DNA from: Tridacna crocea
Lineage: Eukaryota; Mollusca; Bivalvia; Cardiida; Cardiidae
Assembly: GCA_943736015.1 (NCBI GenBank)
Contig: OX031069.1
Coordinates: forward strand, 18,357,235 to 18,421,234
Direction of reading: 5' to 3'
DNA length: 64,000 nt
Part shown: one piece after another, positions 57,889 through 64,000 of the stretch
Position numbering within the stretch: position 1 is the first letter of the stretch
How the letters are laid out: the number at the start of each line of letters is the position of its first letter
The notes under the pieces: model-generated
The model's input: the letters and a program-made list of their open reading frames with translations, nothing else
Databases searched by the model: none
What the model was told of the DNA's origin: nothing
Translations under genes and position numbers: made by a program

Positions 57889-58829
57889 ATTATCCCCAGC
57901 CGAAGGCGAAGGATTATAGTTTTAGTGTTGTCCGTCCGTACGTCCGTCTGTCTGTCTGTCTGTTCGTCCGTCCGCCCGTTAGCAGTTTCTTGTGTGCGCA
58001 ACTCCTCCTACAGTTTCTATCGGAATTATTTGAAACTTGCCACAATGAATCTCCATGATGTCTAGTTGTGCACCTGGGTCTTAGAATTTGGATCGCTGTT
58101 TACGTTCTAAGATTATCTGCCCCTGATTTCTGAAATAACCAACTTTTCACTTCGAATTTTTGTTCAGAATATAACTTCCATACTATGAAAGGTATCTACT
58201 TGAAACTACATACACTGATAGAATCCATCATGGAAAAGTGCAGTGCACTTGTACCATAACTCTGCCACCGTTATTTTTTGAGTTACTGCCCTTTGTTAAT
58301 TTTCAGTTTGAATTTTTTTCCAGGCCATGACTTCCAAACTATAAAAGCTATTAACTTGGAACTTCATACACTGATAGAACCCATTATAGAGAAGTGCAGT
58401 GCACATGAACCATAACTCTGCCCCCTTTTTTTTGAGTTATTGCCCTTTGTTAATTTTTCAATTTGAATTTTTGTCCAGATCATAACTTAGAACCCATTAT
58501 GGAGAAGTGCATTGCACATGAATCATAACTCTGCTATCCTTCTTTATAAGTTATTGCCCTTTTCACTTTGAATTTTTGTCTGGGCCATAGATTTTAAATA
58601 TAAAAAAATATGATCTTGAACCTTCAAAGACTGATAGAACACCTTGTGGATAAGAGCAATTCACAAAATTTCTAACTTTGCCACCCTTATTTTTTTACTT
58701 ATTGCCCTTGATATTTTTCACATATGATGGAGAATAACTACTCTTTATTCATGGCCCATCCGTCAATGCAACTCATTTCATTGACAAGCCCCTTCGGGCG
58801 TATATGCGCGGCTCTACGAAGCTCTTGTT
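57889..58829 (+). mobile_element. Second family IV-type element (copy B)
   Basis: Counterpart of 29017-29957. Confidence 0.8.
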
Positions 58830-59182
58830 TTATATTATCTTGGATGGGTATGAAAATGGGTCATTGTGGGGTCTAAAACAAGGGCACTAGATCAAAGTTT
58901 AGGAAAAGTTCATGTTCACTCAAGACGCCTCATTTTGAGTCCAGTACTTACGAAAATTGGTCAGAATGTTTGTGTCATTGACATCTTTGAAGAGTTAGAA
59001 GTTGGGTCATGTCTGGTCACTACATCGGATCTTTGAAAAACCATTTGTACCTCTTAAAGTGGTTGGAATCTCTGTATTGATGATATCTTTGAAGAGTTTG
59101 AAAATTGGTCATGTTGGGTCATAAACTAGGCCATTATGTCAAATCTTAGAAAAAAACCTTGTGTACAAGAAAAGGCCAACCC
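58830..59182 (+). repeat. Family II monomers, remnant (copy B)
   Basis: Counterpart of 29958-30310; followed to 59441 by unique intron with the TGACGTCA palindrome at 59196-59203. Confidence 0.7.
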
Positions 59183-59441
59183 TTTTCCACAGCCCTGACG
59201 TCATCTGAATACATTGTATGTTTTAATACTTATAATGGGGTAACATCATGCAAATTATTTACTTATAAACTGTCAAAGACAGCTCATGACAAGGGCCAAA
59301 AGTGCATGTAATCCTTAAAATGTTTTTAAAACAGTTATACCCCTTTATTAGTTTAAGTATTACTCTTGCCTGGAATCATACTAGCAGTATATAGTTTAAA
59401 AAAACTGCTTCAAGGACTGGCACACTCACATAGTGACCTTG

Positions 59442-60119
59442 AAGCTCAACTGGGCGCAAAGTGCTCAAGGTTAGCCTTAAAATGTTTTATCTTGTAATTA
59501 TCTCTCAAGAGTTTTACAAGTGGACCTCCTCTCCTCAAACATGGGAAAAAAGACTTTCTTTTGTAGTCTGTAAGCCTTGTTTGTAGACCTTTCTCAAGAA
59601 ACTTTGGACAGGATTCTTTGTTTTGATAGTATATTTGACACAAGTGTAAACTAGTTTCTAGTGGTGAACATTTAGATCACTAATTAAAATCTTATAAAGA
59701 TTATATGTGCTCTCTAAGGCCATATTTTCAGCCCAGAAGTTATTCAGCAGTGTGGAATTTCAGAAAACCTGTAAGTTTTTGTAGAGTCAAGTAATTATGC
59801 AACTAGGGGAAATGCTTGTCTTGACAGTATCTTGAAAAAGATTGTAAATGGGTTACTTGTATCAAAAGTAGTTACTTGGTAAGATCTTAATAAAGATGGT
59901 CTGTGCAATGCATCAATCACATTTTGAGTACAATGATCTTGAAACTTGGTCAGAATGTTGGTTTTTATATTCCAGCCAGTTTTCAAATGGGTCACCTGGA
60001 ATAAAAGGGTAGGTCACATTGTTGAAGATTGGATTTTGTACGCAAATGGACTAATTTTTTATTCTTCAAATGTGTAATGACTTAGATGAGTCATCCTGGG
60101 CCATCTTGACCCTCTTGCT
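59442..60119 (+). mobile_element. Degenerate family II element before exon c (copy B)
   Basis: Counterpart of 30570-31247. Confidence 0.65.
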
Positions 60120-60273
60120 TTTTATTCAAACTACATGTATGTGAAATATTCAATAATGTGGTTTATTGCTACAGGCTTAAAATGTCCATTTGAATAAAGA
60201 GCCATATAAGGTAAAGCAGATGCCATATTGATATTATATTCCTTAGATTTTTTGTTTTTTCAATCTGCAATAG

Positions 60274-60486
60274 AGGGACAACAGCAAAGAGGTGAGACTG
60301 ATCCCCCTGACATTGAAGAGAATACCAATAGGAATATAGGGCCTCCAAGTGTTGCCTGGAATGAAACTACAGAGAAAGTACAAGATGTTGATGATGGCAG
60401 AGTGATAGATGTGTCATTGGAGTGGCTAAAGTCTAAACTGGAGAAGAAACCTCTCTCTAGTGGAAAGTCGGGGGAAGTCTTCAAAT
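60274..60486 (+). CDS. Exon c, acidic linker after the SEA-like domain (copy B)
   Basis: Same acceptor, donor, length and phase as 31402-31614. Three bases differ and all change the protein: Asp to Gly (module residue 114), Glu to Lys (166) and Phe to Leu (168). The NET sequon is kept. No further exon of the gene was recognised between this exon and the right end of the window, so the transcript must continue beyond 64000 or use an exon too short or diverged to see. Confidence 0.62.
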
Positions 60487-60633
60487 GTATGTCTTTTCAC
60501 AATAAGTCTGTTTACATTTTGTTGAGGAATTAGGAATAAAGTGTGTCTCTTTTAAAAGGTGCCTTCGATATTTCATTTGAAACTTTTCGATATTGCATCT
60601 TCTGTACGTAGTTGCTGACTTTACTGCTGTTTT

Positions 60634-61363
60634 AGCTCACCTGAGCAAACATGCTCAAGGGGAGCTTTTATGATCACCTGGTGTGCATCGTCGTGCGTCG
60701 TCAACAATTCTTTAAATATCAACTTCTCCTAAACCGCAGGGCGAATTTTGACCAAACTTGGCTGGAATGTTCCTTGATAGGTCCTCTTTAACAGTTTTTC
60801 ACAGATTTTGATTCTGTCAAAAACTCTAGTTGCCTTGGCAACCAAATGGAATTTTCTAGGAATTTCTTTAGAAATCTTCTCCTTCGAAACCGCTGGTCAG
60901 ATGTTGAAGTAATTTCAAAGAAATGTTCTTTGGCTGACCCACTGATACTTGCACTATACTGAAATGAAGAAATTCTTAAAAATTCTTCTTCTCTGAAACG
61001 GCTGGTCAGATTTTGAAATAATTTCACAGAAATGTTCCTGTGGTGGTCCTTTTTAAAAATTGTTTGCGAATTTTTTATCGGTAACTCGGGGCTACTTGCA
61101 CTATATGGCCATGAAAAAATTCTTAAAAATTATTTTTCTCTGAAACAGCAGATGAGATTTTGAATTAATTTCACAGAAATGTCTATTGGCTGACTTGGTC
61201 AGAACGTCTTGATTACTTTCAAATAAGTTTGAAATGGATCAATTCGAGTTAAAATCTAGTTTACTAGGTCAAATCTTAAACATTTTGCAAAGTCATGGAA
61301 TCCACATTTTGGTTTTGTATCTCAAAAAAGTTTGAAAATTTTCTGAAACTTTTTTACACCTCT
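60634..61363 (+). mobile_element. Truncated family I element joined to a family II fragment (copy B)
   Basis: Counterpart of 31761-32490. Confidence 0.65.
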
Positions 61364-61371
61364 TTTTTTTC

Positions 61372-61703
61372 TACTGGCTGAAGGCCAGTGAGCTTCTGGC
61401 ATGGGCCTGTGCCCGTCGTGCACCAGTCTGACTGCCCGGGTGTAATTTTTTTTTCAAGCATCATCTTCTCTGAAACCACTCATCCAATTTTGACCAAACT
61501 TCACAGAAATGATCTTACGATGGTCATCTTCAGAACTTCTTAAAATAATTTCTTTCAAACTCTTGTTACTATGGAAACAAAATTGAAAACCTTCTTTTTT
61601 GAAGCCACAAGGCCTTTTGAGCTACAAATTTTTGCATCGTAGCTTCATGAAATAAACCTTTACCAAGTTTCTTCAAACTATGGCCCTTGGGTGAAATACG
61701 CCA
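61372..61703 (+). mobile_element. Family V element fragment (copy B)
   Basis: Counterpart of 32499-32830. Confidence 0.65.
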
Positions 61704-61815
61704 TTGCAGTTATTTTGTACCACAATATAGTTTACAGTAAAAGTAAATTGATACATTGGGTGTTGATGATTAATCTTTACATAAGGTTTTTTTATTTACC
61801 TATTTATATACTTTA

Positions 61816-62440
61816 AGCACAAAGTGCTCAATGTAAGCTTTTGTGATTGTACTGTCATGCTTCATCCATGGTCAACTTTTACTTTGTGTACGCTCTAGAG
61901 TTCACATTTTTAGTCCAGTACTCATGAATGATTGCCTTTCTATCGCATATAAGATTTGAAAATGAGTCATTGCGGGTAAAAAACTAGATCACTCAGTAAA
62001 ATTTTAGAGAAACCATGCATATACTCTACACTTGGAAGATGATCAGTACATTTGTCTTGGGGGATATCTCAGGCAAGTTAAAATGGGGTATTATCAAGTC
62101 AAAATCTGGGTCACAGGATCTAATCTTAGGAAAAAGCCTTCTGTATGCTGTAGATGCCATATTTTTAGTTCAATGCTCTTGAAACTTTGTCAAAATATTG
62201 AGTTTACAGGTTGATCATATTGAGTCTAAAATCTAGGTCACTTTGTCAAATTTTAGAAAACTTGTGTTCACTTTAAAAGGCCACATTTTCAATACATTTC
62301 TCATGAAAGTTTGTCAGAATAGTTGTTATGATGATGTCTTGGAACAGTTTTAAAATTGGTCATGTTAAAATAAAAGCAAAAAACCCTTATGTCACAGTAT
62401 AGGAAAAGTTGCCATTCAAAGTTTAACATTTCCATTTCTT
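61816..62440 (+). mobile_element. Family II element, degenerate, crossing the right edge of copy B
   Basis: Head AGCACAAAGTGCTCAATG, GTGATTGTACTGTCATGC, then about four worn monomers (TACGCTCTAGAGTTCAC, AATCTAGGTCACTTTGTC) and a vague tail CATTTCTTGTTTAAG. It is uninterrupted at 61847, showing that the right flank of copy B is the ancestral continuation. Confidence 0.7.
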
Positions 62441-64000
62441 GTTTAAGCAATGTAGGCAACCATGTTGATCCACTTCTTTTGAAACTGTCAAAAGATTAAC
62501 TGATTCATCAAGGAATTGAACTCTGTTACAAGTGAAGAAAATTGTGGTATACCGTTCAGGAAGAGCATCCATTAATTTTGTTGCCTTAGTAACATTTACT
62601 CAACAACGTCCGCTTTTCTTTGAAATTTGTTTGGATTTTTTAACACAAGACATTTTGAAACCCTATCAAATTTGGCTTTATTCTAATTATTTTGAGAAAT
62701 TGCACTTCAACATTTTTCAATGTTTGTTCAGTTCACCAGGCCTACTTAAGATAGTGGACCCATAATAGAAAACATCTATTTCCTCTATAATATTAACCTA
62801 TAAAATTTGCTATGATTAAAAATAGGTATTACTGTACTATTTTAGCTGAGCCACTCTTTCCTTTTTGTCCTTCTTAGAATTATCATTTATAAATCTAAAA
62901 CCACTATATTCTCGTTACAAGGAAAAATAATAATTACATCCCTTTTCTGGAAACTAACGAAAGTATCAACAAGTAATTTCAAGATCGACATCAAAAGGAA
63001 TTTCTGGTTGGTCAAAAATGTGCAAAAGTATTATATCTATATAAATCCGTATTTATCAAACAACAAGAAATTTTATGCCGTGCTGCACTACAAGTATTGC
63101 GGGTCTACTACTTTAAGCTGTCTTAGTGGGTTCAAGCCCAGTTGCAAGAACACATTATTGTGCTTTTTTTTCAGTTTTCTTCGTTTTGCATTATGAATTC
63201 ATAATGTATTATAGCAAAAAAGCAAAATCACTGCTAGTAGAGTGATTTTAGGCCATTAATGGCTTCTAGTTTTTAAGTGCTATGACGGTGAAATGGATAC
63301 CCTTGTAAATGTAGCAATCTACCTCTGGCTTCGTATTTAATACCAAAAAGGAATATTGTACTACTGTACGCTTTACCACATAGACCCTGAAAAAGGCCCT
63401 TAGAAAACGTTTTTGGAAAAGGAGAAAAAACAGCATTTTCTCTTTGTTTTCTTGGTTTTCAAAGCAAATACCATAATTTAAGCCATATCTAATTTTCATT
63501 CATAATTGCTTTGGATTTAGACAAGTTCAAATTTTGTTGTTTGGCAAAGAGTTAAGTGGACGTATCCTAGTTGTACTTGCAGTAAGGTCACTGTCCTATG
63601 CGTTGGATCAAAGTGAGAAAAATTATGTACTTTTTAGAGATGGGCTTTACTGTTTATTCAACAAAATGTTTAGTTCTTTTGTTATTGTTTTACTGTTTAT
63701 TTGACAAAATGTTTTGTTTTTGTTATTTTGATTAAGTATGCACTTTAATAAAAAAGAACATCCCCTATTGTGTTCTTTACATTAGAGAAGTCACTGTATA
63801 ACAAGAATGTATTTGACTAAACTCATTAATTTTTCTCACAAGCTATATATGATATTGACATAGCTGTAGCTATGCATACAAGCGTATAATAGACTACAAG
63901 TTTGAAATTGGATTATTTCGGGTATTAAAGGTGGCCCTTCAGATTTTGGGACGAAAATTTTACAAAAATACAAAAGAATCATCCGTATACTCTCAAAGCC
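62441..64000. other. AT-rich non-repetitive DNA, no gene supported
   Basis: No splice-bounded frame with a recognisable domain. Small frames at 62532-62765 and 63008-63196 lack support. GGGTTCAAGCCC near 63128 resembles a pol III B box but has no A box at the right distance. Presumably more intron or the 3' flank of the gene. Confidence 0.5.

Larger units (their letters stand above)
33254..61847. repeat. Segmental tandem duplication, copy B (28.6 kb)
   Basis: Direct-orientation counterpart of 3937-32974. Similarity begins at TAGGGAAATG (33254 matching 3937) and stops after AAGCTTTTGTGAT (61847 matching 32974). Beyond 61847 the family II monomers continue normally, so this right flank looks like the original continuation, whereas copy A is cut there. 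It is shorter than copy A because of array losses near 48,000-48,700, 52,760-52,810 and 55,690. Confidence 0.93.

Noticed and set aside
62532-62765. Frame reading IVVYRSGRASINFVALVTF, faintly like an SEA strand pair
   Set aside because: No splice acceptor at the position used by the real exon b, no GS pair, no helix pattern afterwards; likely chance.
63100-63150. GGGTTCAAGCCC resembling a tRNA B box
   Set aside because: No A box at tRNA spacing and no cloverleaf; not called as tRNA or SINE.

Overview
The window looks like AT-rich intronic DNA of a bivalve mollusc. The evidence is the density of element families with the start AGCTCACCTGAGC, internal ~145-166 bp tandem monomers and a 3' end CTCTTGTT. 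These resemble the pearl/MINE elements of bivalves and the non-autonomous Helentron relatives (HINE/DINE-1 type). Two tRNA-derived SINEs are also present. No rRNA, intact tRNA gene, CRISPR or complete host gene is visible. The bivalve assignment is inference from repeat style, not from a search.

The layout is dominated by one large direct duplication. Copy A runs 3937-32974 and copy B 33254-61847, in the same orientation and about 99% identical by eye. They are separated by a 279-bp GC/CpG-rich segment (32975-33253) found nowhere else here. The left edge lies inside the monomer array of one element family and the right edge inside the head of another. Positions 1-3936 are old repeat debris; 61848-64000 is the end of a repeat followed by plain intronic or intergenic DNA.

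Each copy holds the same three coding exons on the + strand. In A they are 5646-5814, 8652-8803 and 31402-31614; in B they are 34966-35134, 37973-38124 and 60274-60486. Exons a and b join in frame into an SEA-like domain with the cleavage-type motif GS-LIVV. Exon c adds an acidic, probably extracellular linker with an N-glycosylation sequon. The set is 534 nt, phase 1 at both ends, so the copies can be spliced head to tail into 2 x 178 residues without a frame break. The window is therefore the inside of a larger multi-domain (probably secreted, mucin-like or receptor-like) gene whose first and last exons lie outside. A retained second haplotype in the assembly is a serious alternative to a true duplication.

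Introns are filled with nested elements. At least eight families share one plan: T-rich insertion point, short hairpin at the 5' head, TCCGTCCG- or GTCGTC-type microsatellite, array of ~145-166 bp monomers, sub-terminal inverted repeat, small hairpin, CTCTTGTT. Several insertions can be read against the uninterrupted sibling monomer. They show insertion into a T run with no target-site duplication. Head-to-tail pairs and three-deep nesting give a relative chronology. One family carries perfect vitellogenin-type oestrogen response element cores.
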